DNA of 64,000 nt from Nissolia schottii (GCA_003254905.1 QANU01076562.1:1-64000); one strand, 5' to 3'; counted from the first letter of the stretch, positions 1 through 11,929 are shown. A program made the numbers and translations. Notes: generated by a model from the sequence alone, not told the origin.

Positions 1-2100
1 GCTCGTCTCCCTCTTAGAGGGCTATAGCTCCCGGACCCAGTTTTTAGCCCGTAACAGATACCAAAAAAAAGAATCATACAAATATGATTAAATCTCACTC
101 TTACTATTTTAAAGTTTACATATAATAACACACGATTTAACGACATTATAAATTTTTTAAAATTTTACCGCAACAGTACATATCGACTAAACCATAAAAC
201 CATAATGGTACAAGTTAGAATAATTTAACCAATTTTTTTACATAATTTATGGTAGTGTTAAATTAAATGCAGTTGTACTCAAAGTTAATTCATTGAAAGA
301 TTAAAGATCATGTAAAGATCAGTCCACCAACACCAATGAGGTGGCTCACAAATCATAATCGTACTCTTTCTCTTTTATTTGTTTTTCCTCATAATAAGGT
401 GGTTCTTTTTTGCCTGCTTTCTATTTTACAACGGCACAAAACTGCACAAGCATCAATAAAAATAAAGCTTTAACTGCTTTCAAGTCCTGTCCCTATAACA
501 ATTCAAGTACACTGCCACATTTCTGGGCGCTTCCTGTTTTATATTAGGGCTAAGAATGCATGTTGTACACCGGTAACCGGTTGATGTGAACGCTAAATAT
601 TGGATAGAAACTAAGATTCAAGCACTCAAATTGCTTCGTTTAAGTTAAAATATTGTTGCTGTTAGACCGTGAATCCTACACATAACAATGTGTTATACCA
701 CCGAAGGGTTGACTTAATGGTAAATTGATTTAATCTCTCAAATAAATCAGTTGTGACTTGTGAGGACAAATTTAATTACATGTATGTTTGGATTCAGGGT
801 AAGAGAGTGTTAGAATTGATTTTAGTTGATTGGAAAAGTGAAACAATATTTACTTTTAGTCTATTAGAATTGATTCAAAAAGATTAGTCTTTTTCTCTAA
901 TAATAATGTTAGGAGATACTTTAATAGCAGCAAAATATTACGGTGTATTATAGTTTGTTACAATCAATTTACAAATGATCATACTCTCTCTTTTTATCAT
1001 GTTGTATGAGCAAAACCGTATATTTTGTAGCAACATGGGAGAATTAAGAAACAACCATAGCTGCCTGTTAGCCTGTTGTTTCTTGTATGCAAAGAGTGAT
1101 GATTAACACCGCGTTATCATTGAGAGTGGCCGGTTATTCATGTTCACTTTTGCCGGATGAATTTTTTTTTCATGAGCGCACAAATTTACTATCTCAATTT
1201 TAAACGCATGCATAATAAAATTAATGAGACTCACAATTGAGTAAGTATTTCTTAAATAAAGTTAACGAGACTTATTTTTATTATGAATGTAACATAAAAT
1301 GAGGTGGTATACTTGTCCCATAAAAATCTCTTAGCTCATTGGTTTACAAAAAAGATTGAGTTTATAAACCGAAATCGTTTTATGGGAGAGATTTGTTTAT
1401 TTTTTGGTAGGGAAATTATCTACGTACAATGAACATTTCTTTTTTCATTTTAAGATAAACCGAAATGATCGATACGTAAATGCAATAAGTTAAGGTAATC
1501 AATCTAAGTTTACATGCATTAAATTGAAAACTACCGTATTTAATAGTGCAATATATACTTTTAGAAGTTTAGATTTCATCTTTCATAAGTCGATTTTTTA
1601 TTCCTTTGTCTTTGTACTAATTTATTTAAGTTAATTCTATAATAATATATATAAACTTTAAAATAACACAACATATATATAGACACACTCAGTTTAAGTA
1701 TGATATGTATCGTTAGATTAATCGCCCCATAGCTATGTTTTTTTTAAAAATAAATTAATATATTAAAGGATCGACGTAAGATAATAATAGTTATATATAG
1801 CTAACCAACATGATTAAAGGCGGCCTTTGACTTAATTTCAACTGTCCATGTCTATCATTTCGTGTGTGTACAGACAATGCATATAACAAAATAATAATGT
1901 ATTGTAGAACAAGTTTCAACAATCATTTCGTAAATTTTCGTAATTCCTTTAATGCCAATCAATTGATGGTGTTGAGGATTAGGAGGGGGCAAGCGGATGG
2001 CTTCATTGCGCTAGTGGCCTTGCTCGGGGCCATCTAGTTAAAGAAAGCATCCAATCGATGCCGTCTCTTGGCGTGGCTTCAGATGCAGGTTGAGTGCAAA
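1..2100. other. AT-rich intergenic DNA, no gene seen
   Basis: No open frame of useful length and no recognisable exon, RNA gene or complete mobile element was seen. The sequence is strongly AT-rich, with stop codons in all frames. Degraded repeats may be present, but I could not delimit any. Confidence 0.6.
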
Positions 2101-2122
2101 GCTTCTAAGAAGCGTGTCTTAG

Positions 2123-2527
2123 GGAGAAGGAGATAAGAGAGAAAGATAAGGGTTAAACATTTTTTTTCATTGTTTCATTCTTTAAAGATTTGGATTTTCT
2201 AACGTGAAATTTCTCACATTAGAGGATAATAAATTTTACTATTAGATCAATAAAATGAAAAGTGAGACGCATCTCACTTTATTAATCTGAAACCCCTCAC
2301 TTTACTCTCTAAAATGAAAAATCTCATTTTAGATGATCTTTGACTATTATTTAAAGGAATTTACATTTATAATAAGTTAAGATTTTTTAGAACTCTTTTC
2401 TACTCACACATGTCACTCATCTATTCGCCCTGTTACATATTTTTAAAATATCTTTTCTACTATTGACACATGTCATCAAACATCTACTCTAAAATATTCA
2501 TACTCATATTCCTTTCTATCCCCATCA
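2123..2527. repeat. Left copy of a dispersed direct repeat
   Basis: This copy starts with GGAGAAGGAGATAAGAG and ends near TTCCTTTCTATC. It matches 4227-4461 in the same orientation, sharing the stretch around GTTAAACATTTTTTTTCATT and the stretch ACTATTGACACATGT. It is about 165 bases longer because of an extra AT-rich block at roughly 2190-2352. That block resembles 40211-40376 and may be a small MITE. The pair could be old LTRs of a small non-autonomous element or two independent insertions; no terminal TG..CA or primer-binding site was found. Confidence 0.5.
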
Positions 2528-2775
2528 CATCTCCCTTGTCCTTAAGTTGTCAAATCAAAAAATAATTATAAATCCTAAACAACTTTAACTCTTTTTTTAT
2601 ATTATTTACACATGAAAGAAAACTGCTATTATATTTTTTCCAATCCTTATATATTTATTCTTAGATACATAAAAAATTCACTAGGGTCCCATTGCTTGAA
2701 GGAGACTTGGCACACTAGTTTCCACAACTTCATTTTCTTAGCCTTTTTGTTGCATTGTTGAAACAAGCCCACAAG

Positions 2776-3199
2776 TATAGGTGGGAATAGGTCAAGCGGC
2801 TTATTTGGGCTTATTAAGACTTGCACATATTAGTGGACTGACCTAGCCTGTTTAAGAAAAAGGTCATGCTCAGTCCATTCCAAAAGTCTGTTAACTAGAG
2901 ACACTTCCTATATCAAGGATATGCCTTAACCACTAGGCTAGTATCACATTTTGTGATATTTTATGTAAACATATTTATTTTATGCGAACATAAATATTAA
3001 ACAGGTCATGGTAAAAAAATCATCATAAGCAGGTTTTTGGTTTTAAAAAAAAAAAACCAAATAGGTTGGCCTGCTAGACTTCAGGCCAGGCTAGATCCCT
3101 CAAACAGGCCTCGGCCAAAAAAAACCTTTGATGATCAACATATCAGACCTATGCCAAAAATTAATAACACAGTGTCGAGCTAACCTGTTCCCATCCTTA
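2776..3199. mobile_element. Probable hAT-type MITE
   Basis: The left end TATAGGTGGGAATAGGTCA is an imperfect inverted match to the right end, which read on the minus strand is TAAGGATGGGAACAGGTTA. The flanking 8-mers CCCACAAG (2768-2775) and TCCCCAAG (3200-3207) agree at 6 of 8 bases, as for an aged hAT target duplication. The interior has the AGGCCTGGCC-rich composition of a common plant repeat; a related stretch lies in a kinesin intron near 21420-21530. No transposase is encoded. Confidence 0.5.
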
Positions 3200-3209
3200 T
3201 CCCCAAGCT

Positions 3210-4220
3210 CCAATCGATTCCTTGTCACTGTTGGACCGGGTTGGCCCAAAATTTGACCCACCCAAGAAACCCAATTTGTGCCCACCTTGTTGCTGATAGG
3301 GTTGCCTTTTCAGCTTCATGCAGCGCTTCTCCTCCTTTACGTGGATCTTCTTCTTCCTGCAAGCGCATCCAACGGTTGCCATAGCACCTGCGCCACGTCG
3401 CCCACCACAGATCTTCTCCTTCGTGCCTCCCTGATCCTTTGCAATCACCCCGCTCTCTGTGGATACTATCATCGCGTTTTCTTTGTCCTCCGAACGTCGC
3501 CAGCCGTGGGGAAGCTCGTGCTGCCGTCTGGTGGAATAGAAGTGACTTCTGGTGGTGTCCCCCTGCGCGATGGAGAGATTGAAGCTGCTGTAAACCTGCC
3601 ACCGGTTTCGTCGCGTCCGCCACTATCCCTGTCGCTTAGATCTGGTTCAATGTCGCTCAACGTTGTTCGTTCCATCACTTTGAACCTTCGCTGGCGTTGT
3701 TTCTTCTCCTCCTCCAGAATCGACGTTGGGTTCCAAGATGTAGGCTCTAACATCGAGTTGAGCCACTTGGCTATGGAGATACTCAATGGTGGCTGCGATC
3801 TCATCTAAGTGGGGAAGATCTGGATCCTCTTAGGTTGGTCCTTCCCCATCGATATGGATCAGAATTGGACTCCTGTTGTTGAACTATTGTTGATGAATCA
3901 GAGTGTGGGATATCGAATCTGTGAATGGTGATGGTTCTGTTGTTGGCATCGAGAGGCAGTATGGTGAAAATTCTGAATTTGGTGGTGTCCACCACAGAAA
4001 GTGGTGATTCAGTTGGCGCCGGTCTAGTGGAGCTGGTGGTGGTGGCGGTGGTGTTAATGGTGGCTATGCTGGTGGTTCCGTCACTCGTGCTGAAAATCTA
4101 GATAACCAAGCACAGAGCTTATCATTGATGGCTTTTAATTGAACTAGCATGACATTATCATCAAAAATGGAATTTGCCATATTCAGGTCAAAAAATGAAA
4201 GCACCAAAATTGATAGGAAA
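3210..4220. other. GC-richer stretch with chance ORFs, no gene supported
   Basis: Open frames exist on both strands (a 176-codon frame at 3278-3808 plus and antisense frames over the same DNA). None resembles a known family, their codon use is not gene-like, and overlapping frames stay open on both strands because the base composition is locally biased. A captured gene fragment is possible, since the stretch sits between the two direct repeats at 2123-2527 and 4227-4461, but this cannot be shown from sequence alone. Confidence 0.4.
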
Positions 4221-4226
4221 AATTAA

Positions 4227-4461
4227 GGAGAAGGAGATAAGAGATAAAGGAAAAGGGGTAAACATTTTTTTTCATTGTTTTATTCCGTAAAAGGACTTAC
4301 ATTTATAATAGATTAAGACCTTTTAGAACTCTCTTCTATTCACTTGTGTCACTCATCTATTTGTTCTATAGAATATTCCCAAAATATCATTTCTACTATT
4401 GACACATGTTATCAAATATTTACTTTACAATATCCATACTCATCGTCCTTCCTATTAACGT
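4227..4461. repeat. Right copy of the dispersed direct repeat
   Basis: This is the same-orientation partner of 2123-2527, lacking that copy's internal AT-rich block. It shares GGAGAAGGAGATAAGAG, the poly-T/CATTGTTT stretch and the segment around TTTCTACTATTGACACATGT. The copies lie about 2.1 kb apart. Confidence 0.5.
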
Positions 4462-4952
4462 GTCATAGACGAATTGAAATTATATGTCCAAGAATATTAG
4501 TCCTAAGCATGTTATTTCTAGAAATAGTATTTCTAAGCTTGATATTTCAACTATGTTTAGAAGATAAATTAAAATTTTAAAAATCTTGTAAATATACCTA
4601 AGTAGACATTAATATTTTGAGAATATATTACTCCAAAAATACCTTTAATAATTTTAACTCAAAAATTAACTATCAATTTGAGAAAATAAATTTGGAGAAA
4701 ATATTTTTAAGAAAAAAAAATAGTTTTCGGGAAAAAAATATTTAAAAAAAATATATTTAAGAAGTATAAAATAATAATTTTACATTATATAATAAGGACG
4801 ACTTAGACATTTTATATTTTTCATAACATTTACTCAACATGGGAATCTTACATTCTCATGTAGGAGAGAGTTTGGAAATGATGAGTTTTTTCATCTCGAG
4901 AATATAACTTACTTATACACATTTTTTTTAAAACTTATACCAAGCATGGGAA

Positions 4953-5119
4953 GAGTAATGCTTGAGGCTCCAAACTCATCCTTTTAAACTTTCTCCTAAC
5001 TAGTACTAAATGAGGTAAAAATGTATATGTATTCAATGTCTTGCAATTTTAAAAAGCATTTACTTTTTACACCATTTAGTAGTTAGGAAGAAGTTTAGGA
5101 GAATCAGATAACATTACTC
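4953..5119. mobile_element. Short Mutator-type MITE (GAGTAATG family), copy 1
   Basis: The element begins GAGTAATG and ends CATTACTC, with further inverted complementarity inside (CCTAACTAGTACTAAATGAGG against CATTTAGTAGTTAGGA). It is the same family as 19783-19941 in a kinesin intron; both carry the core ATTCAATGTCTTG. The flanks GCATGGGAA and ACATAGAAA are only loosely alike, so this copy's target duplication looks decayed or shifted by a base. Confidence 0.6.
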
Positions 5120-5442
5120 AACATAGAAATGCTACATTCTCATGTTAAGATTCCCGGGAATGTTAAAACATTCTGTTTACCACATGCCCCTTAAGTTAGA
5201 TTCAGCGAACGACCAAACACGAGCAAAATGGGACTGGGAGACGTAAAATCTGAATTGCCCCACGTGAGTATATCAGATTTTTGGAGCAAAATTAATAAAA
5301 AAAAAATTGGTTACTATTCATTGATTTGACCCCTTATTTATCTAATTAATTAATTAATTAAGTAATTAAATTTAAAAAGGGAAAAATGGTAAATTTCCCA
5401 AAGGGTAAAAAGGGAATTTTGGGGGGGGGGCAGATTTTGGGC

Positions 5443-5450
5443 TATAAATA
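5443..5450 (+). promoter_or_regulatory. TATA box of the putative LTR promoter
   Basis: TATAAATA lies in a GC-framed context, followed about 30 bases later by a pyrimidine-rich leader. It would drive transcription rightwards across the LTR towards the ORF at 7345. Confidence 0.5.
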
Positions 5451-6703
5451 CCCACTCCCATTCAGCCATTTTTTCATAAAAACTTCCTCTCAGCCTAGTC
5501 AAAACTCTGCCAGTGTGCACTGCGGTTTCACTGCTTAAAGCCCGATACAAGCCAGGACAACGCTCTACTCTTGGAGGACTGTTTTCCCCTACCATTTTCA
5601 TCATCCCACCAGCTCTAAGGAAGTGGGTAACTTAGGCTACTCACCTCCTTGGTGTTCTTGAATGCTTATGTGATAATATGCTTGCATGTGAATGATATTG
5701 ATGTTTTAGGATGTTTGGTTAGGATTGATTATGCATGGACATGTTTAGGATGATCCTACAGGCTGAGTGTGCATGGACATGTTTAGGATTGATTATGCAT
5801 GGAATGTTGTGGTTAAACCTTGGAAAGCTTGAAAATGGTTGGAAAGAAAAGAAAAGCCCTAAGGTTACAGGTGCAGGGAGCTCCAAGGCGATGAGCGGGC
5901 CAAGATAGCGCTGAGCGGCCTGAGCTTTCTCTGGACCCTAACACGAGAGGAGTTACGTGGTGGGGTGAGTCAGGCGCAGCACGCTAAGCGGCAAGCCAGG
6001 ACGCTAAGCGGCAAGCCAGGGCGCTGAGTGGTCTGTGACCTAGACGCCATGTAAGTTGGATAAAGATGACTCAGAACCGGAGGGAGCTTAGAGGATCGCT
6101 GAGTGGCCAAGCATAACGCTGAGCGGTCAAGGGCGTTGAGCATTGCTTCAGAACGCTGAGCGACCATAGGCGTTGAGTGGAGATATATGGCGCTGAGTGG
6201 CTTAAGAACCTTAGGGCTCTAACTAGACTTATCCAAAAGAGAGGCAGGTTGTTTCAAGCCAAGGGACTTACGTCATCCCATCTACATTACTCCACTACCC
6301 CAGAATAAGAATTTATGAAGGAACAGGAAGTTAGCAAGTACATGCATCATGAAGAATGGTTGTCGTACGGTTTAGGGCAACCATAGATCACTAGAGTTGA
6401 GTAACTTAATGTTCAGAGATGATAAATAAATATAGGGAACTGGTGAATTCTTAAGAAAGCCTGGCCACCCAGGGTTGGTGTACCTTGAAGAAAAGACATA
6501 GTTATACAATAGGAAATCCCTCTCTTGGCACGTCAAAATGACAAGCCCCTTCCCAGTCTAGCAAGAAGGACTGATTTATGATTATGATGCGCAGACAGTC
6601 ATCTGAACGCGAGTTTCAACCCAGTATGAGAAAAAAAGAAAAAAGAAAAGAAAGTAAGGAACAGAACAAAAGCTTTTACGTCATGAAGGTTAAAAGACTA
6701 GTA

Positions 6704-6790
6704 CTATGTCCACACAGTTCGGACAGCTACATATTATGTCCACGGAGTTCGAACAACTGCATATCATGTCCACCAGTTCGGACAGCAGAA
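6704..6790 (+). repeat. Three-copy short tandem repeat inside the LTR
   Basis: Three imperfect copies of a 28-32-base unit, each containing ATGTCCAC then AGTTCGGACAGC or AGTTCGAACAAC, follow each other directly. The ends are blurred by divergence. Confidence 0.55.
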
Positions 6791-7344
6791 AAGTCTTCCT
6801 CATATCTCGGACGCACACGAGCCCTCATTTGCCAGCGTTACCACTTTCAGGGTACATTCCCACCATTTTATCAACCGAATGGTTGCAAGCGTGTTGTGGC
6901 TGTATGAGGATGACGATCCCGCAGTCAACAAGGGAGTGATGGCACCTAGTAACGAAAAGGACGTTGCTACAGGTGCGTAAGAGAACCCCAACCCCTCATG
7001 CATAACATTTATGTGATGAATGTATGTTTGTATGACTATGAATGTATGAAGTAACCGTCCATGAACACGCACGAGACGGTCTAAGTATTACCGCGAGTCA
7101 AGATAACAAGCACGAATATCTAGGTAAGTAAAGATTAGAGACCCCTATCTCCTAGTAACTAGATAAAGCTGCTCAGGATCATAGGAAATATAATAACTAG
7201 TAGGGAGTCTAGATGCATAAGCACTTAGAGATCTCCTGAGTGGCCTGAAGCATAACCGAGTAAATCAGACCCCCACCGGCCATAGTTATTCACTGGGAAC
7301 CACATGTTCTCACCTTCACTCGCTTATGACTTCAGGTGAGTACG

Positions 7345-7830
7345 ATGAGCCTGCCGCCGAAGAAGCGGAAGGTTCTCCGCACCAAGATTAGACACAGAGA
7401 CCCGGAGACAGGGGAAGAGGCAAAGATATGGACGTTCTTCATTGTGGATTGCCCCGACCCTCTGAGAGTGGCCCCAGCTGCTCCCGCAATACTTGGATCA
7501 TCAGCTGACGATCCCATCCTCATCGATGTCGATGCAGAGGAGCCTCCACCCTACGAGAAAGACATGGAGATAGATCCTAACTCCTGGCCGCCACGACCTC
7601 CATGACAGCTCTACCGTCGAGGCGCTAGGAAGCGAGTCGCCTTTGCCTACCGACATCTGTTTGTGCCCCGCGCCCATGACGCTGTGGCAGGTCCGTCTAC
7701 AGTACACCAAGACTGGCTCGCCATCCCCGGAGTCACCCCCAGCTGAAGCAGACAGTCCCGCCGAGGAGGACCCCACAAGCGATGACTCGTCAGAGGAGGA
7801 GGACCCAGACCCTGAAGAGTGAGGTCGGCG
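7345..7830 (+). pseudogene. GC-rich acidic ORF inside the LTR, frame-broken
   Basis: From the ATG at 7345 the frame is open to a TGA at 7603-7605, giving about 86 residues. It starts with a basic PPKKRKV block resembling a monopartite nuclear localisation signal and continues to an acidic/proline segment (DDPILIDVDAEEPPP). From about 7710 another frame carries a matching acidic tail (EEDPTSDDSSEEEDPDPEE) ending at TGA 7828-7830. One longer acidic protein broken by a frameshift or early stop is therefore likely. Base composition is much more GC-rich than the surroundings. The family was not recognised; it may be a retroelement-carried ORF of unknown role. Confidence 0.4.
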
Positions 7831-8959
7831 CATCCCCTGATTAGTTCACGTCTCCCTTGACCCTGTTGCCAGCCTTCTGTTGCTACCTTTTTGTAGTCTA
7901 CGTGTATGTATAGGTGCTAGCAGATATATAGTATGCACTGTTGACTATTATGCCAGTATATGTGTTGACATGTATGAACAACTGAAAATGTATGTTTGTA
8001 ATTAAAGTGTAAATTAATGACTTGTGGACCCACTACTGTGTTCTTACTGTATGCATGTTTACTCGCCTTACTGCCTTTCAGTTATTCGTATTTACCGAGC
8101 GTAAGCTATAACTCTCATGCGCATGGCTCTAAATTGAAACTTAAAAGTAGCTTGTGTCGAAGAAAAAAAATAGGGTCCATATTTTAAGATAACATAACTA
8201 CTTTCCTCCACTAGCTAAGGACTATAAGTATTCCCACACGACGAATAACAACCTAGCGGACGCGAATTATGACTTAACCATAAGCTGCTAAACTAGGATG
8301 TTACACTACTTAAGAATGCTTTTGCATACTTGTTTTGAACTATTGTTTTTAGGAGGATTCTAAATTAGTCCCTGTTGAGTTATAGACCAAATTGGTTTCT
8401 AAATCGCAGTCATCAAAAAACAATCAAAAGGTTGAGATTAATTCTAAAAAATTAGCGATATAATAATTTATTTTTATATTTTAATAATATTTTTATTTCA
8501 TTGACAAATTTACCCTTCATCATGGTTTGATTTTTATATCTTGCCATTACTCTATATTTTTGTTCACCACCCTTTCCTCATTCTCCTCCTAGCATTGGTG
8601 CTGACATCGCCCCATCTCCACCCACATTGTCGGCGTCGGCGTTGCCGTGCCCTTTTACCCTCAACAATAACATGAACAGATTTAAATATACCACACATAC
8701 CCTTGCCACCACTGTACCCATAGCTTCTATAAATACCTACATCATTTCTGCCACAAGACTGCCATCAAGTCCATGTCCAACATTGTAGCTGCCGCCACCA
8801 CCATGCAGACCACATACCATACCTAGATTTATGATAGTTTGCCAAAGGTCATGAGCCTTAGTTTTATGCAAAAATTGAACCACAACACAGGCAAATATAC
8901 AAAAGGTGTAGACCTGAATGGTACAACCGATGCCACCACCATCAAAGCCACCATCACTT

Positions 8960-10332
8960 CACTACAACAAAAAGGTAATTTTGCAGTAGTTTAGAATTGT
9001 ATTTTGCGGCGGTTTGAACCGCCGCTAAAAACATTTTGCAATGGTTAGGTATCTGCTGCAATCTTGTGCGTCAAGAAACCTTTCTGCAATGGTTTCCAAC
9101 AACTGCTAGAATAACCGCCACAAAATATTTTGCAGCGCGGATCAGAATAGCCGTTATATTTAAATTATATTTTGTATAAAGTATTTGCGACAGTTGACAA
9201 TCACTGCTATGTTTAACCTTTAATTTTTAAATATTGTATTTGCAGTGGTTTTAAACCGCCTCTATGTTTAAATATTGTATTTGCAGTGCTGGTAGAACCT
9301 CTGATCCCTCCCTACTCTAATCCCTCCCCAGCACCACAACCTTTGTCGCCTTTGAATGCATCTCACACACCTTGTGCCTCCTGTGGTACTCCTTCGCATT
9401 CACCAGTGCTACCTCGCAACTTTCCACTTTGCACCTCGCCACAGTCTCCGTTTTATCTCATTTTCTTCCTTTTGCCCTCTTATCATCCTCCACCCTAAAC
9501 AACTTCCTTCTGACAAGGCCATTTGACACAGGCCGCTCCCATACAAGAGGAGCAACAACGTTACTGTTGTTGGCGTCCTCAAAGTAATGCCTCTTGCCAA
9601 GCTTCAGGCACGTCAGGTGTGGGTTTGAGTAACACACCACACAATTTCCTAATGGCCGAATCGGCGGGCAGAGGACGATAATAGAATTAAGGTTTTGGAG
9701 AAAGAGCTACTGAAGGCGGTAGTGGATAATCTGCTGGTGATATTCTCCCACGCCGCCACCGAGTTAGGGCATCGAGTTAACTGCTTCAGCTTGGGATTGT
9801 CCGAGGAATCTGCGTCATCGCAGCAAGTCCGGGGCACTTCCATTCGCAATTCGGTTGGCGTCTTCAACTTCGTTTTCACTTGTTCCTTCGTCGAAATCAC
9901 TGATATCAAGATACAAAACCCTAACACCCCTATCTCTAAAGAGGAAGAGAAATTACCTGCGAAGATGGGAGCAATGAGGTCTTCGAGTAGGAAGAAGGTG
10001 CAATCTCGCTTCAAGGCATCACGAGGAGCAGCGACAAAGTGAATGGTGTCGTTGGGAGATTCCGTCATGGGCGTTGTCCATGGCTTCCATCTCCTCTCTT
10101 TTCAAGGGTAGGTGAGGAAATGATACACTAATATCATTCGTGTATTTCTTCGTCCCCCCTTTTTTAAAAAACATTTTTAACTTTTAATTCTGCAGTATTT
10201 ATGTGCCGAAACTGCTGCAATTTAGTAATAAACAACAACCATTCTCTCAAATTATTGCTAATTGTAAATCTGCAGCAGTTTTGCCTAACCGCTGCAAATA
10301 GAGTGTTGCAATTCCTCCTTTGGTGTTGTTAT
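8960..10332. mobile_element. Probable non-autonomous CACTA transposon
   Basis: The left end CACTACAACAAAAAGG is the classic CACTA terminus. Just inside are inverted subterminal motifs typical of plant CACTA elements (GCGGCGGTTTGAACCGCCGC at 9006-9025, then TGCAATGGTT, AACCGCC). Similar motifs (CTGCAGCAGTTTT, AACCGCTGCAAA) recur at 10,200-10,310, marking the other end, which should lie near the degenerate GGTGTTGTT at about 10,321-10,330. The right boundary is uncertain. The interior (9286-10070) holds GC-richer DNA with open frames on both strands that look like captured gene pieces; no transposase was seen. Confidence 0.55.
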
Positions 10333-11128
10333 TTTATATCAAAAGGCGCAGCACTATGGCGCCACCATTTGCCTACTCTTTAGATCTCTACCACAATCTC
10401 TCACTTGCTCCCCCTTCAGATATTTCATTGCCATTGTTGTTCGCATCGATAGCCACAATTCACGTCCTCCACTGCAAAACCACCGCCTAAAATTATTGTT
10501 TCGGTTAGGGCAAATAGATACGAGGGGGAAAAAGAGCCAAGACTACACCCATCACCATGGTGATAAAACGGAGATGAAGTGAGTTTTGGTGGCTGCTGAC
10601 CATGGAAGATGTGGTGGGCAATGATGGTGTCAGAGTGGCAGTTAAATGAGAGAGAGGAAGAAGAAAATAAGATAGAGATATATATAGAAGAAAGTGAGAG
10701 AGTTTGAGGGTAAAAATGTAGTTTTAGCATTTTTTATATTATAAAATGGTAGGGACCATGTTGGTCTAATTATACATGGTCATTGGTATTACAAGCCTAA
10801 CTCATTTTAGTCATTGAAATTAAAATCAGACATTTTAATTCCTAAATTGTAAGTCATAGGTTAGATTAATTATTCAATTTATTATCATTCACATTTTCAT
10901 CAATTTTTCAAATTAAATGAAACCGTGACAACAACTAAAGTTGCAAATAAGTTATGCAGTATCTAGGTTGCAAATGAGGTCGTGCGAACATATATTGTTG
11001 TAGTCCAAAATTATATTATAACCACAGTTTCAGTCCCAAAAAACACCACAACCACATCTGCAATTTTTCATCACCACAACTCATTTGCAACAACTATTTA
11101 ATGTAACAAATTAGCAAAATGTAAATGT
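10333..11128. other. Intergenic DNA between the CACTA element and the Stowaway-like element
   Basis: No gene was recognised. A minus-strand open frame at 10425-10730 shows no family resemblance and is mostly low-complexity serine/leucine codons. The rest is AT-rich. Confidence 0.5.
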
Positions 11129-11130
11129 TA

Positions 11131-11548
11131 CTCCCTCTGTCTAATCTTAGATATCATTTTTTACCCAAAACTTTATCCAAAATTAGTTGTCATTTGATTG
11201 AATTAAGGAAATATTAATTATTGTCATTCCAACTATAGCCCTATTTATTACTACCTTTGTCCACTCTTAAATGTCATGTTTTATCCAAAACTTTGTCCAA
11301 AATTAGTTGTTATTTGATTAAATTAAAGAAATATTAGTTATTTCCTTTCCAATTATACCCCTATTTATTATTGTGATTTTTCTATTATTTTATTAATTAC
11401 ATTACAATTTTTTATAACAATTTCTCCTACTAATTGAAGGGTAATTTAGTCTAAACACTTGATGTTTTCTTTAAGTGTGTATAAATTAATTGATTTCTTC
11501 ATATGTGTGTATTTGTCAAAAGCGATACCTAAGAGTGGTTGAAGGGAG
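11131..11548. mobile_element. Stowaway-like MITE with internal duplication
   Basis: The element begins CTCCCTCTGTCTAATCTTAG and ends AGAGTGGTTGAAGGGAG, and is flanked by TA on both sides (11129-11130 and 11549-11550). CTCCCTC-type inverted ends with a TA duplication are those of Tc1/mariner-derived Stowaway MITEs. The first 120 bases are repeated imperfectly in tandem (11131-11250 and 11251-11370; both have CCAAAACTTT and CCAAAATTAGTTGT). A further diverged partial copy of the right half follows at about 11551-11765. Confidence 0.65.
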
Positions 11549-11929
11549 TATGAACTTTTTATTATTATATTAATTGTATTATAATTTTTTGTAACACTTC
11601 TTCCCACTAATTGCTCAATATGTGTTTTAATAGAAGTAAGATAATGGTGAAATATAAAAAAATATTAAAGAGTACTTTGGTCTAATATTTTATTTAAATA
11701 TGTGCAAATTAATTATCTTTTAAATTTATGTGCATTTGTCAAAAATAATACCTAAGAATTAGCGAAAAAAACATAATAAACCCCAAATTATCTTATAACT
11801 TACCATTTTAAAAATTAAAATATAAAATTTTAAATTTGAAAGAATAAAATAAATCTACGTTATTGTTTAGACCAAAATGAATATTTTCTGGTGCAATATT
11901 TTTCAATGGGAAAGCCCTCCTCGGTCTAT

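Larger units (their letters stand above)
5173..8305 (+). mobile_element. Probable long solo LTR of a Gypsy-type element
   Basis: The right end AACTAGGATGTTACA has the GGNTGTTACA-like terminus common to plant chromovirus LTRs. Inside are a strong TATA box in a GGGCTATAAATACCC context (TATAAATA at 5443-5450), a CT-rich leader, about ten imperfect GCTGAGCG/GCTAAGCG motifs (5890-6200), a short tandem repeat (6704-6790), a GC-rich ORF (7345-7830) and an AT-rich 3'-UTR-like tail. No gag, pol or primer-binding site follows, so a solo LTR is the simplest reading. The left boundary is approximate and no 5-bp target duplication was confirmed. Confidence 0.5.

Noticed and set aside
3278..3808. 176-codon plus-strand ORF and overlapping minus-strand ORFs
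   Set aside because: Frames on both strands stay open over the same GC-biased DNA, there is no family resemblance, and no exon structure could be joined to them.
5970..6167. Minus-strand 65-codon ORF over the GCTGAGCG motifs
   Set aside because: It is a translation of the iterated motif, with no coding signature.
7345..7374. PPKKRKV taken as an engineered or viral nuclear localisation signal (contamination)
   Set aside because: The surrounding sequence is ordinary plant repeat DNA, the block differs from the well-known viral signal by one residue, and short basic blocks of this type arise naturally.
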